NCBI GenBank assembly: GCA_021397835.1 | Contig: JAJFZO010000087.1 | Span: forward strand, 1,984,001 to 2,048,000 | Direction: 5' to 3' | Source: Moringa oleifera | Lineage: Eukaryota > Streptophyta > Magnoliopsida > Brassicales > Moringaceae | DNA length: 64,000 bases | Part shown: piece by piece, positions 23,700 through 38,400 of the stretch | Numbering within the stretch: position 1 is the stretch's first letter | How the letters are laid out: every line of letters begins with the position of its first letter | Made by a program: the position numbers and the translations under genes | The notes under the pieces: generated by a model | Database searches by the model: none | What the model saw: only the letters and a program-made list of their open reading frames with translations | What the model was told of the DNA's origin: nothing

Positions 23700-24300
23700 A
23701 GAAACAGAGCCTGAAACCTATACGCGGGGAAGAGAAGAGAAGAGAAGAGGTTTATGAGAGAATTGCTGGGGCAATTTATAGACCCAAAAAGTGATCAAGA
23801 AATCAGAGGAAAACAGAAAAATATAATCAGAAAACAATAAAAAATTAAGCAATAAAAAAGGGCATTGGAATCTCCTCAGGGAGTTGTTGGGGGAGAGAGA
23901 GAGAGGCGATGAGGCATGTGGGGTGGAGACGAAATTTTCAGAACAGTCCAATTCCAGCTGGTGAGCAAGACACCATTTATTATAATTTTTGTTTTATAAA
24001 GATTTTCCTTTTTTCAATTTTGATTTAATTTAATTTATTTATTTACCTGACTTTCACCGCCAAGTACCAGAATTAACCGCTGAAGTACCCCTGCCTTTTA
24101 CGAACAGTGGCACATGGAGAAAGAACAAGGAGAATCTTGGGATATCGGTGGTAATTTTTCTAAAAGGAAGGCTAATATTGACATTTCGGGTAGGGTTAGA
24201 TGGGCCAAAAAGCCCACTCTTTGGGGAGCACATGTGGGAAAGGCATAACAGGCAAATTGGCCTGCACAGAATTCTCTGCATGTCCACCATCACTGCAAAT
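23700..24300 (-). promoter_or_regulatory. Probable bZIP promoter/leader start
   Basis: Less AT-rich sequence upstream of the long leader, including a pyrimidine-rich tract on the minus strand (plus GGGGGAGAGAGAGAGAGG near 23889-23906). The transcription start could not be located. Small ORFs here show no coding features. Confidence 0.35.
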
Positions 24301-27300
24301 ATTTAAATTAATTTAACATTATTAATAGTAAAAAATTTATTTATTTATTTTTAAATATTAAGTAATCCCTACACCGCTGTAAATAAATATACAACTTGCA
24401 AGGTCGCAAGACCAACAGTTTTCTCATCGTACCATTTGCTGTTATATGTTTTTCAATACTCTAAGGTAAATGGTTGATCTATTAATAAGATGTAATATTA
24501 TAAATTTAAATAAATATTTAAAAAATTTTAATTATATATATTGAATTAAAATATAGTATTTATAAATTTTAATTCATAATAAATGAAATTTAAAAATTAA
24601 TAATTTTGTATTACAAATTTTGATTTAAAATTTTTTTATAAAAATAAATGCATATTCATGCTATTATTACACAAATTTTAATATTTTCTAATTTTAAAAA
24701 TTTTGTATTATCAATTAAAAATTTTATAAGAAGTAATCTGTAAAAATCATTTAAAATTAAGAGATTAACTCAAACAATGATAAAATTTACTTAATTTATT
24801 TTAAAATTATTTTAATAACAACATATTTCTTAATTTTTTTACATGATTAAAATTTAATTTGAGTTAAATTAATAAATCACTTTAATTTTAACATACAGAA
24901 TGTAATTTAAAATTTTAAACAAATTTAACTTTATATCTAAACATAATTTTATTTTTATAATTTTTTAATTAAATAAAACTATAAAATTATAAATAAAACA
25001 ATTTTTATTACAAAATCTCTGTAGATAATTTTGATTATCAATACATAACACCCATGGTAAAATGAATAGTTTTACAGAATAATAATAATAATAATAATAA
25101 TTAAATACTGGAAGAAGCTGCTTCACTATTTCTTCTAGTATTCTCTATTCGAGAGAATTCTTTTCTCTTTCTGTTCTTTTTAAGAAAATTTAGTAAAAAA
25201 GTAAAAAATAAAAATAAAATTATTTTTTACTGAAGTTGCTGAATTGATAAATACTAATTTGACCCGAAGCAGGCTGCTTGTCGTAGCTCGGAAGAATCCG
25301 GAAAGCTGTGCACTTAATCTAATTGCGGTGCTAATGACACGTAAAAGTGAGATTTAAGGACTTAAATGATGCTCTGGACCACTCACACAAAAAGGGTAGA
25401 CTAGTACCGTCGAGCGGGGCCCCACACATTATTGCCGGTCAACTGGCTGTCCACATGATCCTTCCCGTACTCGATAAATTAACACCGTCTACAACATGAA
25501 ACATCAATTTTAATATTATTTTAATATTAAAAATATTCCAACATCATTTTTTATTTTTAATTAATTTATATTACGTTAATGTTATAAATATTATTTTTAA
25601 TAATATTATACAAGAGTTATTGTTATTAAAAATTTAAATAAATCAAATCATACATTAAATATTAATTTTATTTTAAAATTTTTATTACATATTTTTAACA
25701 ATATATTGTTTATAGTAACATAATATATATTGAATTATTTATTAAAAATATAATAAAATAAATATCAATTTACTCTTGACCATATCATTAAACCCGACCT
25801 AAGGTTTCTGTCATCTAAGCCGGCTTAGTGTACAATGTTAGCTATTATAGAATAATCTTCAAAAAAGATTATCTCATCAAGGTATCTATGGGTTATGAAA
25901 TATAAATTAGTTATTTTTTATAAATACAAATATTTTTATCTTTTATTTTATATAAAATCATAAATAACATTTTAAAATTTTTGACCATTTTAAAATAACT
26001 TTTTACTATTTTAAAACTCTTGATAAAAACATGTTTTTAAATTTGAGTCACAAGCTAAAATTTTAAAATAACAATATCTATACAACATTTTAAAATTTTT
26101 TTATTGATTTGAGTTTATAGTGATTATTTTTTTAAAAAAAAATATTAACATAAAAATAAATATATAAAAATTTAATGTTAATTTTATTAAATGATTGCCT
26201 ATCAATATTTTTTAAAAAAATTAATACAGCTTAAAGAGTACAAAATTTTAATCTTATGTCAAAATAAAAAGGGAAAAGAAAAAAATAAGATTAGAAAGAA
26301 AATGGAAGAGGAAGGGAAAATAAAATTAGTGAGGAAGTGCCAACTGTGAAGTCACAGACAGGTTTCCCAAAAAGTTGAGAGAAAACAATAAGAATGGGAC
26401 CATTATGGGAAGCAAAGAGAGAGCAAAAACAAATGTCATATATTTGGGTTACATTGACACCTTTCATGCTTTTTGATATGGAGAGATGACCTAACTTTCC
26501 TTAACTTACTAGGTATTTTCTTTCTTCATGTATTTGCATTGCACACGAAAAGAAAAGGCCCGAAAGAGACACCCATCATACAATTGTAAATCTCATTTTG
26601 ATTTTTTACCATGATATTCGTTAATCGTAAATTAATTATATAATGTTTAATTTTAATTATATTTTATAATATACATTTTTATTGTTTATGTTTTTATGAA
26701 TTATGATTTATATTTAAAATTATTGATTAGATCTCACTGAAAGTTCACGAGTTATTATCTATTTTGATTATATTTTATAAAAAATTTTATAATTAATATC
26801 AAATTACAACGGATCAGTAATCGATATAAAATCACAGAAAAAAAATAATATCAACCATAATGAGAATCAAGAAGTGTTAACAAAGATTTTTTTACATATT
26901 TTTTATTTAAATAATCAATAAATCAAAGCATTTTTTAATAAAATTTTAATTTTAGTTTTTTTAAAAAATATATTTTAAACTATTTGTTTGATTTTAAAAT
27001 AAGTTTTTTTATGATTTATATTAAATTTTAAATTAAAATATATTTAATTTTATGACAGATATCAATCATCTTTTTGATAATGATCACGAAAGATCCTTAT
27101 AAAACCCTTGAAACAGATTCTCCACTCAAAAATTTCGTAGCTAGCTAGAGCAATTGTGGATAGCACGCCGAATCAATTAAACGAGTAGCTATGCCTCTTT
27201 TTTCCTTAATTCGAAACATAAAACAAGAAACAACTTGCTCGAATCACAAAAGGGTTCATCATTGTTCATCACAATGCATTGAAGAGACTTAAAAATCGAC

Positions 27301-30300
27301 AAGATGGGTTGCTAAAAACATCAACATTTTCTTCGATTATAGTGGATTCTCTATAAAGTCTTCTTAGTGTTTACTAGGTATATATGTTCTTGATCATGGA
27401 AAGGTTATCATGTTGAGAAACCAGGTGTGGTCCTAAAGAGTGGTAGATAGCAATAAAACAAAAGTGGGATTGCCCTAATAAAAGTGGGTTCACATTGCTT
27501 GCAATTTGGTGAAAGAAAGCTGATTTGGTTCTGTGCCAAAGGGGTGACACTGGGTGGATCTTTATAGGGTGGTTGGTGTTGTGGTTTAGGGCACTATGGA
27601 GTTTGCCATTAGGGTACCCTTTAAAAAGGTAGATTCTTTGTTGGGTGTAATTATGGGACTTAGGAAGTAAACTTGACAGATCCCAAGTTGCATAGGCTAT
27701 GTCTCTTTCAATTGTTCAGATTTATTTTATAATAATATTATTACCATTCTATCATATTATAAATAAAATATATATATATATATAAAAGCTTGAAATTTAT
27801 CTATATTATCAAATAAATTTTGTTATTTAAAAAGTAAAAAATTCAAATTAAGTCTTATAAAAATAAAATATTTGAAAATATCTAAATTAATTTTCTTTTA
27901 GAATTGAAGATATGTTTTTTTAAAAAAATATACAGTCAAAAATTTAAAAACTTCATAAAAATAAATTATAAATTAAATATATTTAAGGGTAAAGATAAAT
28001 TTATTTGAATAATCTTTTAGGTAACTTTTAATTTTTTTACAATCATTTGAGTCAAGTTTAATTTAAATCAAATTAATGAATTGATATTTTATTTATTTAT
28101 TAAATATTAAAATTTATTTAATAACATAAAATACATATTCAAATTTTATATAATTTTTATTCTTGTAAATGTTATAAATCAAATTTTCTTTTTTAAATAA
28201 AGATTAAAAATCTTTAAGTAAAAAAAGAAAATGAATGGCAATTAACCAGATACATATGGATCATACCCACCAATCTTGGTACATGTCACGGATGTTCTTG
28301 TTAGGTTTTTCCATTTTTTATGAAACAATGGGACCAAATGATTACAAAAAAAGCTAACGTCGTGTACAGATTTAGAAGAAGTTGATATAAAAAATCCGAC
28401 CATATATTTTTGTGAAAGATAATATGACATTAGTTATCATTTCAAATTCAAAGCCTCATTATAAAAAAATAAAAATAAAAATAAACTTAATAGATAAATA
28501 ATTTTATTAAAAATTATCAATAAAAATCAATCATATGTGAAATATTGCTAATGATTTTTTATAAAATCATCAATAAAACATAAAAATTTGATATTTACAT
28601 AAATTGTTTTATAAAAAATTGATAACAAAAGTGATAAGTGAAAGTTATGTATTATGGGTTCCATAGAAAATCATAACACATCGATATTACCAAATTATTG
28701 TTACCAAATTGGATATATCCTCTTGCATTACCAAAATAACCATTGTGACTTATTATCAAATGGGATTATTTGTTATTATTATAAAGTGATAAAAAATTTA
28801 ACCACAAAAATTGAGCAACTTGATTTAGGGTTTGTTGCATTTAAATAAGTCAAGATTTAACTCGAACAAATAATTTTCCAATTGAGTGAATGGGTAAAAG
28901 AACAACTCGATTTCTCTTACAAAAGCAACAAGACATTCACTTCATGTAATTTGTACGAGAAAACTACTTTAAGGACATTTCGATCACATCATGTTTGATT
29001 CCATGACCAAACTCTTTCATGGTAGCATAAATATAAAGTCATCTCCTCATCATCTCTATCATAATTATTCATTTGGAATCAAACAATAAATGATGAAATA
29101 GTTATCTTTTAAATTAGAATTATATTGATTAAGAGCACACTATACTTTGATGAAAATATAAATATATATGTATATATGTTTAATTTGATTAATAAAAAAA
29201 TTACGTTATTATAATGAATATAAATTAATTAAAATATAATATAAAATATTTATTTGTCAGTTTGGCTTTGACACGTAAAGTTTTGATGTTAATTTCATTT
29301 AGGATTTTTGAAATAGAGATCTCAATTTAGTTCGAAGTCTCAACTTTATCATTGTGGGAGTTGCCACATTTCTTATCAACTCTCTCTCAATCCTCACTAA
29401 TATAATTACTTATTATAAATTAGATAATTTTTATAAATTAAATATCTATAATTAAAATTTTTTTTTCATGAAACCTGAAATATTTGCTTCAACACTTATA
29501 AAAAGTATAACAATCACATCCTTACATTTTTAATGCATGTCTATTAAATATTAATTTGAGCATCAGATTCATTCGACCTTCCAATTTGATTCAATTAAAG
29601 TTTAGCAGATAACACACTCATTGATATATTTCATTAGCGAAGTACTTATTATTAAGATAAAAAAGATTGAAATGATAAAAAAATAAGTGAAAAAAGGTAA
29701 TATGTAACTAAAACTATCTTATATTAACATTATAGAGGGCAAATCAAGAGATTAATACCTAACCCAAGTCATAAACTTTTCTCTTTTTCTTTGATATACT
29801 TTGAATTAGGTCATGCATTAAAAGACTTACGTCGGTCCCTATATAATAATCTTTAGTTCATTAAACTTAATCTTATTATATACTTATTAAATTCATTAGA
29901 AGTGAAATTTCATTTATCGCAATTAATAAGAAAAAAGGAAGGGAATCTTATGTTTGGTTAAAGAATATACTTTGATTCGTTTCGAGTTTCATATTTACTT
30001 GTTAATTATGAACTAATTACAACTCATTGAAATTAAGAATGCTTATAATTAATGAAAGTAATTTGGAATTCAAAAGATTTGCTTGAGCCGGCGTACCTTG
30101 GAACGATTCTAGTTTTGTTCTTTCTCTTTCGTCTTGGTTGCTTTTTCTTTATTCAACTAAACTTATCTTTTCTAGTAGCTATGATGTTTTCTTTTTCCTT
30201 TCTTATCTATGGGTAACATCATTGCTCCCTTCAAACTTTGAATCTTATGATAGTTTTATAACATGAAAGATTATTTTCTCCTATCATAAAAAGAGTTGTT

Positions 30301-32100
30301 GAAATGATACACCCAATTCAATCGAATCTTATGAGAATTTTACAACAGGAAAGATTGTTTTTTCAAAGTTAATTTGTTTTAATTATACCTTAATTTACTC
30401 TGTTATAATCCGCATGAAATCAAAATAATGCTTAATCATTATCTATTTTTTAATTTGTATATATGGTTAAAAAACATATTTATTTAAGAAAAAAATTATA
30501 TAAAATCATAATATTTACTCCATGATATCAATCAAAATTTCATTCAAAAAGTGACAAATCAAATATTGGTTTATCAATTTCATACTAATCGAACCTTAAC
30601 TTAAAAAGATTATAAAAAATTTATGATATTTTTATTATTAAAGTATCTACAAAATGATTCAAATTACTTACTCAATCAGGCCATCCTCAAATTTCAATCA
30701 TTTTTGACGTAAAATCTATTTTCTTAATTTTTTGGTAGTATAAAATTTAAAGATCATATATATTCAGTACTTAAAAAATTTAAAAAATTTTTTGACTGTA
30801 GTTTGAATATTTTTTTACATTTGTGAAAAATTTTAAGTTAAAATTTATTTTATAAGATTCTTAATTTAAATACTTTTAATTTTAAATTTTTTAATAAAAT
30901 TTAATTTAACCTAAATTAATAAATCAAAATTTGATTTATCGCTTTTTAAATATAAAGATTTGATTGATAACATATAAAATAATTAAATATCATAATTTTA
31001 TATAATATTTACTTTTTATTTAACTTATGATGATTTAATAAAAAAATACATATCAATAATACAACGTTCAAGCTTTGAAATTTTACATTTATCAAAATTA
31101 GTCCATCAAATAATATATAAGATATTTTAACTTTATTAAAAATCATAAAAGATTTTTGTGTACTCAAAATTTTTAATACATAAAAAAAAACAAAAATAGT
31201 ATATAAAATTTTGATTTTATATATTTTATAAAAATATTTTGGAATTGTAAAAAATTATTATTTAAAAATAATTTTAAAATAAAATATATCTTAAATATAA
31301 GACAAAGCATAATATTTAATTATTACCATCATTATTATTAAAAATATAAAATTAGGTATTATCATATACATACCTATATCTACCATTAGAGAGGGAACAT
31401 TTTTTCTTCTTTGTAACTTTTGTTGATTAAACATTAGGGGTAGGGAGAAGGAAGAAAGCACAAAAAGAGTTAAAATGGTCGGCTCGTAGGGTCTCCTTTA
31501 GCTTTTTCAAAAGGGCATGTAACCAACATGCATGTGCCCTTCCATTTTTCCAAACAATCGTTTTCACATGTTTGCTCTTTTTCTTCTTCTTTGCCCAATT
31601 TCTTTGGACAACTTCTTTTCTTTTCCGGGAGTACACGTACTTTGAATACATAGGACAAGTATTTCAATCCACATGACCATAGTAATATGTAGAATTCAGA
31701 TTTTTTGTTTATTTGACCGACGTGTTCACATTTTTTTGAAATAAAAAATATTTTATATAATTTAAATTATTAATATATAATTAAATTATTATATTTTATC
31801 ATCAAATTAACATAGATCATATTAATAAAAGATGTGATCTTATATACAGAGTAAAGATATTATCGTAAAGACTATTAAGTAATAGTTAAAAATTTAAGAT
31901 ATTATATTGATTTAAGTTGTGCTGAACTTTTAATAAAATTATTACACGTGATAATTTAATAAAATCAATTATTTAATTTTTTATTTTTTATTTTAATATT
32001 ATAAATTATCAAAATATTTTTATAATTTTATTAAAAAACTCGGATGAAATTCAAATTAACAAGAGATTTTGATCCAAATGAAAAAAAAAGAATGACTAAG
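24301..32100. other. AT-rich intergenic region
   Basis: No gene recognised. It holds an (AAT)n microsatellite at about 25078-25101, a (TA)n tract near 27765-27784, foldback-family material at about 24500-24920, 27800-28170 and 30488-31015, and islands of more balanced composition at 25260-25500, 26280-26580, 27060-27700 and 31380-31680. I could assign no RNA gene or coding region to those islands. Confidence 0.55.
30488..31015. mobile_element. Foldback-family copy
   Basis: The right arm (about 30780-31015) closely matches the reference copy at 8365-8585: AGTTTGAATATTTTTTTACA, TTTTAAGTTAAAATTTATTT, AAGATTCTTAATTTAAATAC. The outer left arm (about 30488-30610) has the inverse of the right end (TATATAAAATCATAATATTT, AAAAAGTGACAAATCAAATA). 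The inner left half (30610-30730) diverges. Confidence 0.6.
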
Positions 32101-32149
32101 CTGATCAAGCTTTGCAAATATAAATCCAATCCAACAGAAGACCCTTCCG

Positions 32150-32492
32150 TCTGAAATCTGAAACCCTAGGATCGAGTGTGGATAATTAGGGTTTCCTTTT
32201 GAATGATGGAGCTGCAATGGAGATTGAGCAAACTTCAGTAACGATCACTCTTCCAGAGTTGGTCTGGTCGTTTGATATGCCTTTGTGGGACAAATTGTAC
32301 GCTCGATTTCCAAATGGATCTCTTGTTGAGCTATGCTTTACTAAGCAACGTGCATGGCAAAAGTATAGACAGAGACTTCTTCCACTGGGGAACTTAGTTT
32401 CCTGCGTGAAAAACACAACAGGAAAAAAGCAAACAATTTCTCATAATTCAAGATTTCAGATCTTATTTATATTTAATTTTTTTATTTTTTAA
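32150..32492 (+). other. Unassigned ORF with gene-like upstream sequence
   Basis: An open frame at 32199-32492 (97 codons; internal ATG at 32217 gives MEIEQTSVTITLPELVWSFD) has balanced codon composition up to about 32410. It then runs into AT-rich sequence. It is preceded by AAACCCTAG and TTAGGGTTT (telo-box-like motifs in both orientations, 32161-32194), which are common near plant transcription starts. I recognise no family. It may be a gene fragment, a short gene or chance. Confidence 0.2.
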
Positions 32493-32499
32493 ATGAATA

Positions 32500-35400
32500 A
32501 TATTTATATATTATATATACTTTCAAAAAATATTATAAAAAATAATACAAATTATCAATTCATCATAAGAAGAATTTTAAATCAGACAATATTTACATTA
32601 TGATGTTATATAAATACCAAGTGATGAACTTTGCCTTCTTTCCTAAGGCATGGGATGACATTATCACAAGAGAGTATAAATTAGCAACGCATCCCTATAA
32701 ACTTAAATTGAAAAGTAAAATTCAAGATTATTTAATTTATCGATTATCATAATTAATTAATAAATACCCTTTTCATTATTTTGCAAGTTAATAAAAATTT
32801 AAAAATCAAACTCACAAGATTAAACCCAGATTGCTTGATATCAAAGTCTAATGATCATAATTAAAAGTTTTAATTAATTAGAGAAGTAAACTTGCTTAAA
32901 TATATCCGAAAACAAAAAAGAAACAAACTTTTTCATATTCTCTGTATCTACTTATAGATTAATGAGAAGAGAAGAATCAAATTCTAATTAAGAATGGTAG
33001 CTAGATTAATAGGCTCACTACACAAAAGGGTTCAAAAGCAAAGCAAGAATTAGATTCAAATTAAAGAGAAAATTATATAAATATACCTTGACCCAAAATG
33101 GATACATTCCCCACTATATGCAATTTATCAATTTAAAAGGCTATGACACAAAGCTCCTCGGCGTGCATTTGTCCTTAAAAAGAAAAAAGAAAAAAATTAG
33201 AGAGAATATGATAAACTTTTACTAAATTAGATTTCAATCTTATCATATATGAATACGAATATTTGATTAATGTCTTCAATCAATCCTTCGTTTATATGGG
33301 TACACTGAAGAAACTTGGTACGATGCCGAGAATATTAATTTATGGCCATTGTTGTTGTTTTTGCAAATTGTTCTTGGTGCACGGAGCATCTTGCCCCGAT
33401 CATCTTGAGATTTTTCTTTTTGGATTGTTTAAGGAAAGGCAGTAGTGCTAATATTGTTTTTTTAAAGAAATAATTTACCGTTAAATTGTTTTAAATTATT
33501 TATATTTATAATTGCATGTATAAATTATTAAATAAAAATTATTTATATTATTTTACATTATTATATTGTAGTTAATTTTATTAAAATAATAAATATTTAA
33601 TAGAAAAGAAAGTGTCAATGCTTGGTGTGTGAGTTACTTTGGTCTTTGAAACAGAAAAGGCTGCATGGGTGGTTGAAAGATGGAACCAAGTTGGAAGGGT
33701 GTAAAAGTAAATGGACAGAAGTATTGGCGATAGTGGAAAGGCAGAGACAAGTTGGCTTATGGGACAGACAATCACTCGTGGATGGACCAGCTTCTCATGT
33801 TCATACCTTTTTGCCCAAATCTTGCCTCCATTCATGTGTATCAAGACATTTTCCATTTTTCTTTTTCAGAAAAGAAAATTAAGATTTCTATCCATAATAA
33901 AATGTATTTTTTGTTTTTTTTCATAATAGCGCTATTCAAAAAAAAAATCTTAATTGCTGATGACAGATTTATCATTTTTTGGATTTTAAAATTAATTTAA
34001 ATTTTGAACATGATTTACAAATCGAGGTTTGATTATCACCCTAATCGTTTATAAATATAAATATAATAATATTTTAATTTATTAAAAAATTGAATAACAA
34101 AAATTTTGGGTAATGTTGACTACTTTCGTTTAGGAAAACCCGAGCAAACGTTCACTTAAAAATATATTCTTAGTTTGTATAACACATCCTTTGAAGATTC
34201 CAAGTTGAGGTTGGGTTAAATTTAATTATTTTAGGAAACTTTGACAATGTTAAGAGCCAAAATAATTTTTAAAATTAAGAACTAATTTTAGGTTAAATAA
34301 AGACTGTCAATTTCAAATATTTTTGCTTTAAATCATCCTAAGGGACAGTATTTGAATATTAATTAAGGAAAAAGAGTAAAAAATTAAACAAAGATAGGAA
34401 GAACCAAGATATAAATGGGATAATTGCTGTCAGTAATGTAAATGGACTCAAATCTTATAGTCTACAACTTATCAATAGGCCTATGACTGACAGCTTATCA
34501 AGTGGAGAGGACCCAATTATGAATCCAATTATGCAGCCGGCTTTTAAGACCAGTTTGCAAGCCTTGCTTAGTAAATCATAGCTTGCTTGCTTAATTGTTC
34601 ATTTGGCATCCTATGATAGATTATCCAAATTCTTGGATTAAGATCAACTAATTTCATCACGATGAGAATGACATCCAAAAAAATTAGCTATTGAAATGCA
34701 AGAATAAAAAATTTTATAATCTTCCACACAAAAAATTCATGCTTTTATGTAAGATCAAATGTCATATTTCGCAATATTTCACCATGCTTTGTAATTTCCG
34801 ATCCACACTAAGCTCGTTGTGTTCCAATTTCTTCACTACTAATTGATAAAGAATCTTGAGAAAACTACACCCCAAAAGTTAACTAATACAATTGAAAACT
34901 CGAAAGCCTTATAATCTTTATATATGAAGTCCATACTTTCAATGTGAGATAAAATCTCATACCTTATAACCAAATGGCTAACAAATTTCAGTAAAGCAAT
35001 GAAGAAAATAATAGTATTGCTCTTCTTGTATCTTTATCTACATCAGTTAAAAGTGCAGTTAGGATCATATGAAGGTGACATGCCGGTAAAGATGGAGATC
35101 TTAGTAGTATGGCCCAGAGAGGAGGAATAACGAAATTTCTGATACAAAGATTATGAAAATATAATTGTTACAGGCATATAAAACAGCAACTCACTGCATG
35201 TACAAGTTAAACACTCCACCTAGGGTACAGAGCTCGAGCGCATAAACAAGCTCTCATAACATAGAAATTAGTCATACATGCACCAACTTCAGTTCTCGGA
35301 TGCATGCTTCTTTAAGATTATTAAAAACGAGAAGAGGAAACAAAGACAACTAGTACAAGAGCAAAATTACCTGCCCACTTTTAGAAAACTATCTTCATAG
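32500..35400. other. Intergenic region and MAPK 3' flank
   Basis: AT-rich with islands near 33260-33450, 33600-33880 and 34400-34600 that contain short open frames without recognisable domains. 35100-35429 probably includes the 3' UTR of the MAP kinase. Confidence 0.45.
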
Positions 35401-35429
35401 GCCTCACTGCAGAACTGAGAAACCCATGA

Positions 35430-37683
35430 TTACGGGTAAACCGCAGTGTTTGCTGTTGAGTCTGGGTGGTAATGGAGCATTTCCTTCCACATCATCTCCC
35501 TTATCATCTCTTCCCCTAAATCCTCATCTATATTGAGATCAATCGGGACCTGGGCAGGAGGGTTGCAGTTTGGATCATACAGGGGTGACATGTAAGGATG
35601 CTGAAGTGCTTCAGTAACACTAATCCTCTTTGATGGATCAAAAACAAGCATCTTTTGCAGTAGATCAATTGCCAAAGAATGAGCACTGGGGTAGAGGTGA
35701 GAAAAGGGGGTTCCTGGAGAATATGGGAGAGACTTAATGTACTTTTTTGCCTTTGGGTTATCGATAAATTTAAGATCCTCCTCCCTCTGGCTTCCAAGGA
35801 TGTTGATGATAAGTTTAAGCTGGTTGAGACATTCTGTACCAGGGAATATAGGTTTCCGACCGAGAAGCTCAGCAAAGATGCATCCAACAGACCACACATC
35901 AATGGATGTCCCGTAGTTGTCACAGCAGAGGAGGAGCTCCGGGGCTCGGTACCAGCGAGTGACAACATACTCAGTCATGAATTGACCCTTAGCATTGCTC
36001 GTGCGTGCTAGTCCAAAATCACAAATTTTCAGGTCACAATTTGCGTTGATAAGAAGGTTGCCAGGCTTCAAGTCCCGGTGAAGGATGTTGGCTGAGTGAA
36101 GATACTTCAGTCCTCGAAGCAACTGACAAGGAAGCAAGCATTGATACAAGCAGAAAGCATTTACATTGATGAAGATTCAAAGTTTCTCTAAGGCTATGAT
36201 AAGTAACCATCTTCCATATCACAAGCATACTACTTCAGGAACAGGACCAACTACGCCAAAAGATCCAGAAAACTGAAGTGGTTTCATTTTTCTATAGGAA
36301 AAGTAAGTTAAAAGAAAAAATAAAAAAGAAAGGAAAAAAAAAAGAAGTCAGCCCACCAATGCAACAGAAATGCCAATGCCATGGGCAAAGGAGATAATGT
36401 GCAGTCTAAAGAGCTATGCATTGAAATTCTCCTTCACAGCATTAAGAATGTTCAGTTACCCAATGCATCATATTCTCCTTCAGCATTAAGAATGTTTTGA
36501 AGGGGTGGAAACACCTCTTACTGTGTTTAGAACATTTCAAGGACTTTGTAGAGTTTATAGAATGCCCTTTCCTTTGGAAGTAGCTAAATATATGCACATG
36601 GGTATAGTTAATATAAACATGCTACGGTTTCTGATAAAAAAAATTAGTGGTCATGTTTTGTCAAAATAACCCTGATGAAATGTAGTAGCTAGCAAAAGAC
36701 ATGCTGCATGATTTTTACCCTATAACTAATCCTTTAATAATCCATAAAGAATTATAATTGGAAAAGGGGCATGCATAAGCTCAATATGCCATATAAAACT
36801 CGTACGGTATCCATCCAGCTTTTGTGGGGTGGACCTGTTGCTTTCCCTACATGATTATGGTAATCCTACAGAATGGTAAGGCAAACAACGGGACACCTAT
36901 GTCTCATCCAGTTAATTCAAGACACATCCAGGTTGTACCATCCAGATCCTGGATCTAGCCTGAGCAAATTGCTACTTTGCTGAGTTACATCACGACCATG
37001 ACTAAGGCCATTATAAAGTGAAATGAAAACTTCAAATTGCAGCAACTGCCATCAACATAATGAAGTAAATCAGCATAAACAAATTCCTACTTTCATGGAG
37101 TAGATATAAGAATTACATGCTTCTTCACAGAATCTTTCACCATTATGATTGAATGACATAAAAGCTATCAACAGAACAGATTGCTCGCCATTGGATAATC
37201 AATTTTCAGTTTTCTAATGAACACAACACTACTTCAGTAATTTAATCATCAAACACATACCTGGAAGAGGAAATATTGGCAGTGATCATTCGTAAGTGTT
37301 TGAGAGGACTTAATAATCTGATGCAGATCTGTGTCCATGAGTTCATAAACCAGATAGACGTCCTTGAAGCTTCTCCTGTGGGTAGGCAGCATGATATCTT
37401 TTAAAGCAATCACGTTTTCATGTTGAAGATGCCGAAGAAGCTTCAGTTCCCGCAAAGTTCTTAGTGCATCAACCCGGTTCTCAAAGGCATTGTGTATCTT
37501 CTTAATCGCAACTTTCTCATTGGTTTCGCTGTTGGCTGAAGAGCACACAATACCGTATGCCCCTCTGCCAATAGGCTTGATGGGCACATACTTGGTATCA
37601 ATCTCAAACAGCGTTTGCCACATTGAATAGTAATGTTTTCCTTGGTTCCCAACCCCATTTGGAGGCTCAACACGAGTGGCCAT
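35430..37683 (-). CDS. Group C mitogen-activated protein kinase (MPK1/2/7/14 type)
   Basis: Two coding exons, 37261-37683 and 35430-36122, joined in phase at FLFQ|LLRG with a 1.1-kb intron; 371 residues. Kinase landmarks: glycine loop GRGAYGIV (39-46), catalytic VAIKK (Lys61), HRDLKPGN (Asp158), DFG (176-178), and TEY activation loop (191-193), so it is phosphorylated by MAPK kinases. The C-terminus holds the common-docking-like acidic stretch ([18 protein letters not shown]), with HYHPD near the end. Overall sequence is typical of plant group C MAPKs such as Arabidopsis MPK1/2/7/14 and tobacco NTF3, soluble Ser/Thr kinases in stress and circadian-linked cascades. No lesions seen. It is closest by eye to the MPK7/NTF3 type, but orthology within the group is not settled. 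Confidence 0.95.
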
Positions 37684-38400
37684 TACTCCCCCTTAGCGCC
37701 CACAGTCATTCAAAACGATCAAACTAGATCAAAGAGAACTCATCATTCGACTAATTTTCTTCTTAACTTAATTCAAGCTGTAATAGCAATTCTTCCGAAA
37801 AAAAAAAAACACACACGCACACACACAAATAGGCACAGACAGACACAGACACAGACACAGAGAAAGACAAATGTGAACTCTTCCTACAGCATCAACGGAT
37901 GAACTTACTTTAAAAGTAAAAGAGGTAAACAGAAAAGGACACTTGACAGTTTCAGTTTTTATTGACTCTCCTCTGTTGCGGGAAAATAAAGAGTTACCTT
38001 TTTGGAGAAAGTAAAGGCTTACTTACTTTGATGTGATGTTCCTTGATTTTCTGATAAATCCTTCTGTATTCAAAGAAACAACTAATTTTCAGAGTCTGCC
38101 TATTTTCCCGCGAAACAAGCACACCTGATAGAATTCGCTAACCTGCACCTTGATTCAGTGCAAGTCCCCTTAGATTCATAGATGTTCTATCCAACAAAAC
38201 GTAAAATTCCCCCGATTCCCCGAAGCCGAATCCATGAAAGTTGCCAAAGTCCTTCAATTATTCCCTCCGACTATCCTCAATTCTCCATCGAAGTGCCGTA
38301 ATCAGTACAACCTCCCCCCGACCTCGCGGTAGGTAAGCTTCGACCTTTTTCTTCGTCAAGTGAAGTGAGCTATGAAGTTCGATCTCTCGGAAGAATCTGC
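37684..38400 (-). promoter_or_regulatory. MAP kinase 5' leader and proximal promoter
   Basis: Upstream of the ATG at 37683. Minus-strand GTAAGT donors occur near 37909 and 38026, so a leader intron is likely but its boundaries are ambiguous. A CA/CAGA-rich simple repeat occupies about 37801-37870. 38100-38400 is of balanced composition, consistent with a promoter or 5' exon. Confidence 0.35.

Noticed and set aside
27530..27570. miR399-like string (GTGCCAAAGGGGTGACACTGG)
   Set aside because: Agreement stops after the first ten bases and no precursor hairpin is evident.
24301..32100. LTR retrotransposon remnants
   Set aside because: No gag-pol motifs, primer-binding site or paired LTRs could be read; repeats here fit the foldback family instead.
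33581..33926. Cluster of overlapping short open frames on both strands
   Set aside because: Overlapping frames without domains in a small balanced-composition island; nothing supports one over another.
35528..36011. Open frames on both strands over MAPK exon 2
   Set aside because: Shadows of the kinase frame; no family features.
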